A DNA stretch of 18,281 nucleotides. Source: Rubritepida sp. Its GTDB lineage: Bacteria > Pseudomonadota > Alphaproteobacteria > Acetobacterales > Acetobacteraceae. The position numbers were made by a program, and so were the translations under genes. Each line of letters opens with the position of its first letter. Within the stretch, counting starts at the first letter, position 1. A model generated the notes under the pieces. The model was not told where the DNA came from and ran no database searches. It worked only from the letters and a program-made list of their open reading frames with translations. Below are positions 7,341 to 14,174 of the stretch, one piece after another. The stretch spans positions 1 through 18,281 of the forward strand of contig JACMRO010000373.1 in the NCBI GenBank assembly GCA_014376425.1, in the 5' to 3' direction.

Positions 7341-7452
7341 CGCGGCCCGCAAGGGCTGCGGCATCCGGCGCGGCTCGCAAGGGTCTTGGCAATGGACGCG
7401 GCCCGTATTGGGCCGCGGCGAGACGGCGGCCCGCATCAGGCGGGTCGCTTTT
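7341..7452 (+). repeat. Four-unit 28-bp tandem array of hairpins between atpE and atpF'
   Basis: Units begin at 7341, 7369, 7397 and 7425, each opening with a variant of cgcggcccg. Unit 1 forms an 11-bp stem with one G-U pair, 7338-7348 with 7353-7363, closed by a GCAA (GNRA-type) tetraloop. Unit 2 keeps cgcggctcgcaaggg but its stem is eroded. Unit 3 has a perfect 8-bp stem, cgcggccc (7397-7404) with gggccgcg (7410-7417). Unit 4 has an 8-bp stem, cggcccgc (7427-7434) with gcgggtcg (7440-7447), followed by cttttc, so it resembles a leaky terminator. Likely roles are mRNA stabilisation or processing after atpE, or partial termination; this is inferred from position. Confidence 0.75.
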
Positions 7453-7477
7453 CAGTGACGGGCTATTCAGTGACGGG
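7451..7477 (+). repeat. 12-bp direct repeat just upstream of atpF'
   Basis: ttcagtgacggg occurs at 7451-7462 and again at 7466-7477, exactly 15 bp apart. The second copy runs into the purine-rich stretch gacggggg that serves as ribosome binding site for atpF' (ATG 7486). A duplicated translation-initiation region or a binding site for a regulator are both possible. Confidence 0.7.
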
Positions 7478-7485
7478 GGTGGCGC

Positions 7486-8010
7486 ATGCCGCAGCTACAG
7501 TTCGGTGACCCGCTGGTCCTGGCGCAGGCCGTGTGGATGCTCGTCATCTTCGGCGTGCTCTACTACGTCCTGCGCACCTATGTGCTGCCACCGGTGGGCG
7601 AGGTGCTGGAACAACGGGCCGCGCGCATCGCATCCGACCTGGATGCGGCGCGTCAGGCCAAGATGACGGCCGACAACGCCATGGCCGAGTTGCGGGCGGC
7701 AACCGCCCAGGCCCGCACCGAGGCGCAGTCTGCCATTGCCAGCGCAGTGGCGCAGGCCACCGCCGAGGCGCAGTCGCGGGCCGATGTGCTTAACGCCCGC
7801 CTGGCCGAACAGGTGGCAGCGGCTGAAGCACGCATCGCCGCATCGCGTGACGCCGCAATGAGCACATTGCGCGGTGTGGCGACGGAGACGGCAACGGCGC
7901 TGATCACCAAGCTTGTCGGCCGCGCCGATGCCGCGGCGGTGGATGGCGCGGTGGGCCGGGCGTTGGTCGCGCGCGGTGAGCTGGCGCTCGGTGTCGGGGG
8001 AGCACGCTGA
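7486..8010 (+). CDS. F0F1 ATP synthase subunit b'
   Basis: A 174-residue peripheral-stalk subunit. It has one N-terminal membrane helix ('VLAQAVWMLVIFGVLYYVL', about residues 11-29), then 'LPPVGEVLEQRAARIASDL', then a long Ala/Glu/Arg-rich coiled coil. The 'MPQLQFGDPL' start and 'LPPVGEVLEQR' are typical of the b' form found in alphaproteobacteria and cyanobacteria, which pairs with b as a heterodimer. It overlaps the following b gene by one nucleotide. Gene names vary (atpF', atpG, atpX), so no symbol is fixed here. Confidence 0.93.
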   Translation: MPQLQFGDPLVLAQAVWMLVIFGVLYYVLRTYVLPPVGEVLEQRAARIASDLDAARQAKMTADNAMAELRAATAQARTEAQSAIASAVAQATAEAQSRADVLNARLAEQVAAAEARIAASRDAAMSTLRGVATETATALITKLVGRADAAAVDGAVGRALVARGELALGVGGAR

Positions 8011-8519
8011 TGGATCATCATTACGAACATTTCTGGCTCGACCCGAAATTCTGGGTCGCGGTCAGCTTCACGATCTTCGCCTTCTTCGCGATCCGCGCGG
8101 GCTGGGGAAAGGTGACAGCCATGCTCGACGCGCGGGGCGCCCGCATCGCGGCCGAACTCGCGGAGGCATCGCGTCTTCGCGGCGAAGCCGAAACCATGCT
8201 GCGCCAGGCCGAGGCGGACCGCCAAGCAGCCATCGTCGAAGCTGCCGCTATGATTGAACGCGCCAGGGCCGAGGCAAAGCGCGTGGGCGAGGCTGCGGCG
8301 GCCGACGCTGAGTCATCCGCGGCAAGGCGTGAGCGGATGGCGATGGACCGTATCGCCGCCGCCGAAGCCTCGGCCGTCGCCGAAGTGCGCGGCGCAGCGG
8401 CCGAAATTGCCACGGCAGCGGCCCGGGCGGTCATCAGCGAGGGCTTCGGCCCGGCTGAGGACGCCGCAATGATTGTCGCCGCGGTGAGCGATCTGCCGCG
8501 AGCCTTGAAGGCGGCCTGA
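8010..8519 (+). CDS. atpF: F0F1 ATP synthase subunit b
   Basis: A 169-residue peripheral-stalk subunit with an N-terminal membrane helix ('FWVAVSFTIFAFFAIRAGW', about residues 14-32) and the conserved 'LDARGARIAAELAEA' leading into an Ala/Glu/Arg coiled coil. The C-terminal part should contact the delta subunit of F1. The ATG overlaps the b' stop (TGATG), so translation is coupled and the two b-type subunits can be made in equal amounts. It is the last gene of the F0 operon; no F1 genes (atpHAGDC) follow, as usual for alphaproteobacteria where the F1 operon is elsewhere. Confidence 0.95.
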   Translation: MDHHYEHFWLDPKFWVAVSFTIFAFFAIRAGWGKVTAMLDARGARIAAELAEASRLRGEAETMLRQAEADRQAAIVEAAAMIERARAEAKRVGEAAAADAESSAARRERMAMDRIAAAEASAVAEVRGAAAEIATAAARAVISEGFGPAEDAAMIVAAVSDLPRALKAA

Positions 8520-8543
8520 AGGCCCCCATTCTGCTGTGGCGCC

Positions 8544-8565
8544 CGCCCGGACACCGCCCGGACAC
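8544..8565. repeat. 11-bp tandem duplication in a convergent gap
   Basis: cgcccggacac occurs twice head to tail (8544-8554 and 8555-8565) in the 177-bp space between the ends of atpF and the convergent hmgA. I see no clear hairpin with a T-tract in this gap, so the terminators of both units remain unplaced. Confidence 0.5.
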
Positions 8566-8696
8566 GAGCCGCCCGGCCAGGCTCTATGCTGGAGAATAGG
8601 CGGCTGGTCTCAGCCTCATGGCCATCATCGTCGCTGATTTCGAACGCCGAGGTCAGGCAGCCGCCTCAGTCAGCGGGTCGCGCCTCTGGCCGTTCG

Positions 8697-10028
8697 TCAG
8701 GGCCGCGTCGGGTCGAAACGCTTCAGCAGCGGCGCCCCGTAGGCGGCATAGCCACGCTGCCGCGCTGGAGTATCTGCCGCGAAGGCCGTGACCTGCTGCG
8801 GGAAGCGGGTTTCGAACATGAATGCCAAGGTGCCCGTCAACCTCTGCGGCGCCAGCGTGGCGGCGCTGGCGGCATCGAACGCCCCGGCATCGGGACCGTG
8901 CGGCAACATGCAGTTGTGCAGGGAAATTCCGCCTGGCACGAAGCCTTCGGGCTTTGCATCATATTGGCCGTAAATCAGGCCCATGAATTCGCTCATGATA
9001 TTCATGTGATACCAGGGCGGGCGAAAAGTATTCTCCGCCACGCTCCAGCGATCGGGGAAGATCACGAAGTCGATATTGGCAGTGCCCGGCGTTTCCGAAG
9101 GGCTGGTCAGCACCGTGAAAATCGATGGATCGGCATGATCGAAGAGCGTCGGCCCGACCGGCGAGAAGCGCCGGAGATCGTATTTGTAGGGCGCATAATT
9201 ACCGTGCCAGGCGACCACATCCAGGGGCGAATGACCAATCCGGCTGGCCCACAGCGCGCCGCCCCATCGCAAATACAGGGTGGAAGGCACCTCGCGATCC
9301 TCGTAATGCGCTACGGGGCTGAGGAAGTCGCGCGGATTGGCCAGGCAGTTGGCGCCGATCGGGCCACGCTCTGGCAGGGTGAACGCGCCGCCGTAATTTT
9401 CGCACAGATAGCCGCGTGCCGGGCCGCCGCGCAGTTCCACCCGTAGCTTCACCCCGCGCGGAATCACGGCGATCTCCGCCGGTGCGACGTCGAGGATACC
9501 GAATTCTGTACAAAGCCGCAGAGTACCCTGTTCGGGCACGATCATCATCTCGGCGTCGGCATTGCAGAGGTACTCATCCACCATCGAGCGGGTGGCGAGG
9601 TAGATATGCGCGCCCATCCCCGCCTGGGTCGCCACATCGCCGCTGGTGGTGATGCTGTGGATGCCCTCGATGAAGGAAAGCGCATGGTCAGGGATCGGCA
9701 ACGGGTCCCAGCGCAGCGGCTGCGGCGCCAGGCTGGCTTCGCGACACGGCGCGCTGCGCCACAGCGCCGCATCGGCCGGCGCCAGCTCGCCCCAGTGTGC
9801 GATGCTCGGGCGGATACGATAGAGCCAGGACCGCTCGTTGCTGGCGCGCGGCGCGGTGAAGGGCGAGCCGGAAAGCTGCTCGGCATAGAGCCCATAGGCG
9901 CAGCGTTGTGGCGAATTGCGGCCGATCGGCAAGGCGCCGGGCAGCGCCTCGGTTTCGAATCCATTGCCGAAGCCGGACATGTAGGAAGTTTCGGCGGTGC
10001 CCGAGAGGTTGGCGGCAAGGACGTTCAT
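8697..10028 (-). CDS. hmgA: Homogentisate 1,2-dioxygenase
   Basis: A 443-residue non-haem iron dioxygenase that opens the ring of homogentisate to maleylacetoacetate in tyrosine/phenylalanine catabolism. The N-terminal 'YMSGFGNGFETEALPGALP' and the central 'HSPLDVVAWHGNYAPYKYDL' are hallmark family segments. The iron ligands expected from the human enzyme are conserved: His341 and Glu347 in 'PPWYHMNIMSEFMGLI', and His371 in 'GGISLHNCMLPHGPD'. Full length. The start at 10028 leads directly into the conserved N-terminus. Usual partners (fumarylacetoacetase, maleylacetoacetate isomerase) are not adjacent, so it is a solitary gene here, divergent from the META lipoprotein with a 70-bp shared upstream region. 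Confidence 0.98.
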   Translation of the reverse strand: MNVLAANLSGTAETSYMSGFGNGFETEALPGALPIGRNSPQRCAYGLYAEQLSGSPFTAPRASNERSWLYRIRPSIAHWGELAPADAALWRSAPCREASLAPQPLRWDPLPIPDHALSFIEGIHSITTSGDVATQAGMGAHIYLATRSMVDEYLCNADAEMMIVPEQGTLRLCTEFGILDVAPAEIAVIPRGVKLRVELRGGPARGYLCENYGGAFTLPERGPIGANCLANPRDFLSPVAHYEDREVPSTLYLRWGGALWASRIGHSPLDVVAWHGNYAPYKYDLRRFSPVGPTLFDHADPSIFTVLTSPSETPGTANIDFVIFPDRWSVAENTFRPPWYHMNIMSEFMGLIYGQYDAKPEGFVPGGISLHNCMLPHGPDAGAFDAASAATLAPQRLTGTLAFMFETRFPQQVTAFAADTPARQRGYAAYGAPLLKRFDPTRP

Positions 10029-10098
10029 GCCATGATGCTAGCAAGCCGCGCCCAGGGCCGGAAGCGAGTTGTTTCACCTGCAACCAAAAGGCGTTGAT

Positions 10099-10509
10099 AT
10101 GAAGTTTGTACTTGGCTTGGCGGGGGGCCTGCTGGCCGGATGCGCGGCAGTGGCGCCGGCGCCCATCGACCGCGCTGCCGCGCTCGATGGCAGGGTGTGG
10201 GAGCTGCCCGACGCCGGGGCTGGCCGGCCGGTGACGCTGGAATTCAGCCTGCGCGACGGCGGCGCCCTGGCGGTCGGCGGCTATGATGGCTGCAACCGTT
10301 TCAACGGCCCGGCCGAGCTGGGCCAGGGCGAAGCCATTCGCTTCGAGCGGCTGGCCTTCACCCGCATGGCCTGCCTGGGTGACACCGGCGCCATTGAACG
10401 GCGGGTGCAGGTGGCGTTGGGAGAGACCCGGTCAATGCGGGTGGCGGGCACGTCGCTGAGCCTGCTGGACGCCGGGGGCCAGACCCTCCTGGTGTTCCAG
10501 CGGCAATAG
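10099..10509 (+). CDS. META-domain lipoprotein (HslJ-like)
   Basis: A 136-residue protein with a lipoprotein signal peptide (MKFVLGLAGGLLAGC; lipobox LAGC with Cys15), followed by one META domain. Recognisable positions are the 'L-x-x-R-V-W-E-L' opening, 'GGYDGCNRFNG' and 'FTRMACLGD'. The paired cysteines of the last two motifs are typical of META/HslJ proteins. Homologues are outer-membrane or periplasmic proteins of unclear function, linked in E. coli to novobiocin resistance and heat shock. ATG 10099 was preferred over the upstream ATG 10069 because it starts the signal peptide directly and is preceded by aaaagg (10085-10090). Confidence 0.85.
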   Translation: MKFVLGLAGGLLAGCAAVAPAPIDRAAALDGRVWELPDAGAGRPVTLEFSLRDGGALAVGGYDGCNRFNGPAELGQGEAIRFERLAFTRMACLGDTGAIERRVQVALGETRSMRVAGTSLSLLDAGGQTLLVFQRQ

Positions 10510-10515
10510 GGATCG

Positions 10516-10590
<75 letters not shown>

Positions 10591-10618
10591 CCGCGCGCCT
10601 GATACCCCCGCGCGGCGC

Positions 10619-11800
10619 TCAGAACAAGGCCATCTGTCGCGGCTGTGGACGCGCGACCTCCGGTACCGCGAATTGCTCGCAGTCCAGGCTGGCCACACCA
10701 CCCATCCGCCGCTCCATCCCCAGCGCCGCCACGGCACGCAGGAAACGCTGCTGCAGCAGCTCGGCATACGGCCCGGTGCCGGTCTGCCGCGTGCCGAAAT
10801 CGCTCTGATACGTCGCCCCGCCACGGGTCTGCCGAATCAGCGACAGCACCTTCCGCGCCCGGTCGGGGAAGTGCCTGGCCATCCATTCCTCGAACAGCGC
10901 GCGGATTTCAAGCGGCAGCCGCAACAGCACATAGCCCGCCCGCCGCGCCCCGGCATTGGCGCCAGCCAGCAAGATCTGCTCCAGTTCGGCGTCGTTCAAC
11001 CCCGGGATCATGGGCGCGGCCAGGATCGCGGTGGGAATGCCCAGCCGCGACAGGTCGGCCATTGCCGCCAGGCGACGCGCCGGGCTGGCCGCCCGCGGCT
11101 CCATCTTCCGCGCCAGCGCGCCATCCAACGTGGTGACAGAGATCGCCACCTGCGCCAGGTTCTTCGCCGCCATCCGTGCCAGGATGTCGGCATCGCGCAG
11201 CACCAGCGCCGACTTGGTGACCACCGTCACCGGGTGATTGAAACGCTCCAGGATCTCCAGCACCTGCCGGGTCAGCACGACGTTGCGCTCCACCGGCTGG
11301 TACGGGTCGGTGTTGGCACCCAGCGCCACCGGGCGCGGCACATAGCCTTTCCGGCTCAGCTCCTTCTCCAGCAGCGCTGGCAGGTCGGGCTTGAACAGCA
11401 GCTTGGTCTCGAAATCCAACCCGGGCGAATAGCCCAGATAGGCATGGCTGGGGCGGGCGAAGCAGTAAACACAACCATGCTCGCAGCCGCGATACGGGTT
11501 GATCGAACGGTCAAAACCGATGTCCGGACTGTCATTGTAGCTCAGCGCGGTGCGGCTCTTCTCACGCAGCAGCTGCGTTGCCAGCGGCGGCAGGTCGGCC
11601 AGGTCCTCGGCAAGGGTGCCCCAACCATCATCCAGCGCTTCGACCGCCGTCTGTTCGAACCGGTTACCGGGGTTCGAAATGGCGCCGCGGCCCTTGTGCT
11701 GGCTGCCGGGAATGGCGAAACCGGTGCGCGACTGCATCCCCTCGGCATGCAACGCAGGCCGCCGCGGCGATGGCTGACCCCAGAGGAGACCGTCAGGCAT
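10619..11800 (-). CDS. PA0069-family radical SAM protein
   Basis: A 393-residue protein of the COG1533/PA0069 group, related to spore photoproduct lyase. The radical SAM [4Fe-4S] cluster motif is in 'RGCEHGCVYCFARPSH' (Cys106, Cys110, Cys113; CxxxCxxC). Further family marks are 'NPYRGCEHGCVYC', 'GANTDPYQPVER', 'VTKSALVLRD' and 'VAISVTTLD'. It should cleave S-adenosylmethionine reductively, but the substrate of this family is not known to me. ATG 11800 (MPDGLLWG) gives the usual length, and ATG 11737 is possible. The upstream frame to 11857 is unlikely coding. It is divergent from the glycosyltransferase, with 66 bp between starts. Confidence 0.92.
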   Translation of the reverse strand: MPDGLLWGQPSPRRPALHAEGMQSRTGFAIPGSQHKGRGAISNPGNRFEQTAVEALDDGWGTLAEDLADLPPLATQLLREKSRTALSYNDSPDIGFDRSINPYRGCEHGCVYCFARPSHAYLGYSPGLDFETKLLFKPDLPALLEKELSRKGYVPRPVALGANTDPYQPVERNVVLTRQVLEILERFNHPVTVVTKSALVLRDADILARMAAKNLAQVAISVTTLDGALARKMEPRAASPARRLAAMADLSRLGIPTAILAAPMIPGLNDAELEQILLAGANAGARRAGYVLLRLPLEIRALFEEWMARHFPDRARKVLSLIRQTRGGATYQSDFGTRQTGTGPYAELLQQRFLRAVAALGMERRMGGVASLDCEQFAVPEVARPQPRQMALF

Positions 11801-11866
11801 GGTTAAGTTCCCGTTCCGTTCTGCATGCACTTGAAGCGAAACAGCGCCGGACGTCAAGAACGAAAA

Positions 11867-12517
11867 ATGAACATTGTCATTCCGACCTGGAATGCCGCCG
11901 CGGTACTACCCGCAACCCTGGCCAGTGTTGCGGAAGCCGGCGCCGGCATCCTCGTCGCCGACGCGCACAGCCCCGACGGCACGGCGGAGATTGCCCGGCG
12001 CCTCGGCGCCACCGTCATCCAGGCGCCGCGCGGCCGCGGCGCCCAGCTTGCCGCCGGGGGCGCCGCTGCCAGCCAGGAATGGCTGCTCTTCCTCCACGCC
12101 GACACCCGTCTAGAGGCAGGCTGGTCCGCCACGGCGCGGCGCTTCATGCAGGGCCCGCCCGCAGCCGCCCATTTCGCCTTCATGCTGGATGATCCCAGCC
12201 CCGGCGCGCGCCGCATGGAGCGCATGGTGGCCTGGCGCTGCCGCACCTTCGGCCTGCCTTATGGCGACCAGGGGCTGTTGATCCACCGCACGCTCTACGA
12301 CGCCGTGGGCGGGTTCCACGCCATGCCGCTGATGGAGGATGTCGACCTGATTCGTCGCCTGCGGCCCATCCGCCCCACGGCACTGCCGATCCGTGCCGTG
12401 ACATCGGCCGAGCGCTGGCGCGGGCGGGGCTTCCACGGCCGTTCCGCGCGCAACCTGTCGATCCTGGCGCTGTATTTCGCGGGCGTACCGCCCCGATGGC
12501 TGGCTCGGCTGTACTGA
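11867..12517 (+). CDS. TIGR04283-type family 2 glycosyltransferase
   Basis: A 216-residue GT-A fold transferase of the short family named rSAM/selenodomain-associated transferase 2 (TIGR04283), linked in annotation to arsenosugar biosynthesis. Seen here are the N-terminal 'MNIVIPTWNAAAVLPATLAS', the DxD-like 'FLHADTRL' (75-82), 'YGDQGLLIHR' and 'PLMEDVDLIRRLR' (154-166), and the terminal 'FAGVPPRWLARLY'. These agree with that family end to end. It uses a nucleotide sugar; the acceptor is unknown. The usual partner genes (TIGR04282 transferase, arsenosugar radical SAM) are absent: the adjacent radical SAM gene is another family. Start 11867 is chosen because the family begins at this motif; the ribosome binding site is weak. 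Confidence 0.9.
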   Translation: MNIVIPTWNAAAVLPATLASVAEAGAGILVADAHSPDGTAEIARRLGATVIQAPRGRGAQLAAGGAAASQEWLLFLHADTRLEAGWSATARRFMQGPPAAAHFAFMLDDPSPGARRMERMVAWRCRTFGLPYGDQGLLIHRTLYDAVGGFHAMPLMEDVDLIRRLRPIRPTALPIRAVTSAERWRGRGFHGRSARNLSILALYFAGVPPRWLARLY

Positions 12518-12609
12518 AGCGCACCCCGTTCCGGCGCGGAAGCAGGCTCCCATTGCTCCTGGGCACGGCGCTGAGACCGCTGCTGCCCGCTGCCGAAAAC
12601 AACTCCACC

Positions 12610-12635
12610 CCGACGCCTCTCGCGCTCAGCGTCGG
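12610..12635. terminator. Weak hairpin after the glycosyltransferase
   Basis: ccgacgc (12610-12616) and gcgtcgg (12629-12635) form a 7-bp stem with a 12-nt loop in the 226-bp gap before the CoA-transferase. There is no T-tract. The role as terminator is only suggested by position, and the rest of the gap shows nothing recognisable. Confidence 0.25.
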
Positions 12636-12743
12636 CACGCCCGGCATGCGGTTCAGCCCCCTCGCCCGCCCCGGCCGGCGGCACATGAGCGCGGCATCGA
12701 CGCGCCTGCCCCACCCGCTATGCTGCCGGCGGAGGATACGCGC

Positions 12744-13904
12744 ATGGACCTGCCACTCACCGGGCTGACCGTCATCGAGGTTGGTCAGGCGCTCGCCGGC
12801 CCACTCGCAGGTGCGGTGCTGGCCGATATGGGCGCCGACGTCATCAAGGTGGAAAAGCCGGATGGCGGCGACGATGCGCGGCTGTGGGGCCCGCCCTACG
12901 GCCCGGACGGCGTCACCTCGCTCTACTTCCACAGCCAGAATCGCTCGAAGCGCTCAATCACCCTGGACCTCAAGCGCGCGGAGGACGTGGCGGCACTCCA
13001 CCGGCTTTGCGAAACGGCCGACATCCTGATCCAGAACCTCCGCCCGGGCGTGGTCGAAGAGTGTGGCATCGGCCCGGCCAGCATGCTGGAGCGCCACCCG
13101 CGGCTGATCTACTGCTCGATCTGGGCTTTCGGCTTTCAGGGGCCGATGAAGATGAAGCCCGGCTTCGACCCGCTGCTGCAGGCTTTTGGCGGCATGATGA
13201 GCGTGACCGGCCAGCCCGACGGCCCGCCGACCTTCGCCGGTGCCTCGATCAACGACAAGGCGTGCGGGCTGTTCATCACCATAGGCGCCCTGGCGGCGTT
13301 GCGCTGGCGGGGCAGGGCAGGGCGCGGCTGCCTGGTCGATGGTTCCCTGCTGGAGACCGCGGCGTTCTGGGTCGAGGGGCAGATCAACAGCCATGTCGCC
13401 ACCGGCGATGTGGCGAAGCGACACGGCACCGGCGCGGCGGTCATCGTTCCCTACCAGCTGTTCGAGACCGCCGACCGGCCGCTCTGCCTGGCCGCCGGCA
13501 ATGACCGGCTGTTTGCCCGGGCGGCCGCGGTGCTGGGCCACCCGCAATGGGCCACCGACCCGCGCTTCGCCACCGGCGCCCAACGGGTGCGCCACCGGGC
13601 CGAACTGGTCCCGATGATCGCTGCGGTCTTCCTGACCGGCCCGCGCGATGCGTGGCTGAAGGCGCTCGATGCTGTGGGGGTGCCGAGCGGCCCGGTGAAC
13701 GATGTGGGGGAGCTGGTCGCGCACCCGCAGATGGCGGCGGTGGACATGATCCGCCCGCTGCCCGGTGGCGGCCCTTCGGTGGTGAACCTGCCGATTTCCT
13801 TCAACCGTGAACGGCCGCGGCCAAGCCGGCCGGCGCCCAGGCTGGGCGAGCACAATTGGGAGGTGCTCGGGCGCGGCCCAGGCATGGCCGCGTCCGATCC
13901 GTGA
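12744..13904 (+). CDS. CaiB/BaiF (class III) CoA-transferase
   Basis: A 386-residue family III CoA-transferase, cytoplasmic, moving CoA between carboxylic acids. The N-terminal 'LPLTGLTVIEVGQALAGPLAGAVLADMGADVIKVEKPDGGD' is the family signature. 'NRSKRSITLDLK' and 'ILIQNLRPGVVEECGIG' follow. The catalytic aspartate is expected at Asp142 in 'KPGFDPLLQAFGGMMSVTG'. The C-terminal 'VPSGPVNDVGELVAHPQ' is also typical. ATG 12744 is preferred over ATG 12720 because ggagga (12731-12736) lies 7 nt ahead. The acid substrate cannot be inferred, since no pathway genes adjoin it. Confidence 0.93.
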   Translation: MDLPLTGLTVIEVGQALAGPLAGAVLADMGADVIKVEKPDGGDDARLWGPPYGPDGVTSLYFHSQNRSKRSITLDLKRAEDVAALHRLCETADILIQNLRPGVVEECGIGPASMLERHPRLIYCSIWAFGFQGPMKMKPGFDPLLQAFGGMMSVTGQPDGPPTFAGASINDKACGLFITIGALAALRWRGRAGRGCLVDGSLLETAAFWVEGQINSHVATGDVAKRHGTGAAVIVPYQLFETADRPLCLAAGNDRLFARAAAVLGHPQWATDPRFATGAQRVRHRAELVPMIAAVFLTGPRDAWLKALDAVGVPSGPVNDVGELVAHPQMAAVDMIRPLPGGGPSVVNLPISFNRERPRPSRPAPRLGEHNWEVLGRGPGMAASDP

Positions 13905-13910
13905 CGCCAA

Positions 13911-13943
13911 CCCGCCGACAGCGCCAGGCGCCGGCGCGGCGGG
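13911..13943. terminator. Inverted repeats between convergent genes
   Basis: cccgcc (13911-13916) with ggcggg (13938-13943), enclosing gcgcc (13921-13925) with ggcgc (13933-13937), gives a GC-rich, bulged stem. It fills the 45-bp gap between the convergent CoA-transferase and the small membrane protein, so it may serve as a bidirectional terminator. No T-tract. Confidence 0.35.
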
Positions 13944-13949
13944 CCTCGC

Positions 13950-14174
13950 CTATGTCGGGTCAGGCTCCCGGTGCAGCCATCCCGCCACCGTCAACAGCAT
14001 CACGCCCAGGAGCATCGGGCCAACCCAGGAGGGCCGCGCCAGGAACCACCCGGGCACCCCGCCGGCGCCATCCCACGCCACGGCCGGCATCGCCTCCGCC
14101 AGCGGCACGCCGAAACCAAACAGGAAGCCCAGCGCGAAGCCCAGGATGACGAAAAACCAGCCGGCCACTCTCAT
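13950..14174 (-). CDS. Small membrane protein translationally coupled to msrP
   Basis: A 74-residue protein I do not recognise. It has two hydrophobic helices: 'VAGWFFVILGFALGFLFGFGVPL' (about 3-25) and 'WVGPMLLGVMLLTVAGWL' (about 50-67). A polar loop 'AMPAVAWDGAGGVPGWFLARPS' and a short charged tail HREPDPT complete it. Its ATG overlaps the msrP stop by 4 nt (tcat on the plus strand, 14171-14174), which strongly supports real, coupled translation. The partner normally found here is MsrQ (YedZ), a haem b protein of about 200 residues with six helices and several His ligands. This protein has one histidine, near its end, so it is not a haem-binding MsrQ. It might anchor or recruit an electron donor for MsrP, but that is a guess. 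Confidence 0.65.
   Translation of the reverse strand: MRVAGWFFVILGFALGFLFGFGVPLAEAMPAVAWDGAGGVPGWFLARPSWVGPMLLGVMLLTVAGWLHREPDPT

Noticed and set aside
7338..7477. CRISPR array between atpE and atpF'
   Set aside because: Units are 28 bp head to tail with no spacers, each folding as a hairpin; it is a tandem repeat within an operon and no cas genes are present.
10619..12517. Radical SAM plus glycosyltransferase as an arsenosugar cluster
   Set aside because: The radical SAM protein belongs to the PA0069 group, not the arsenosugar enzyme, and no arsenic methyltransferase or related gene is present.
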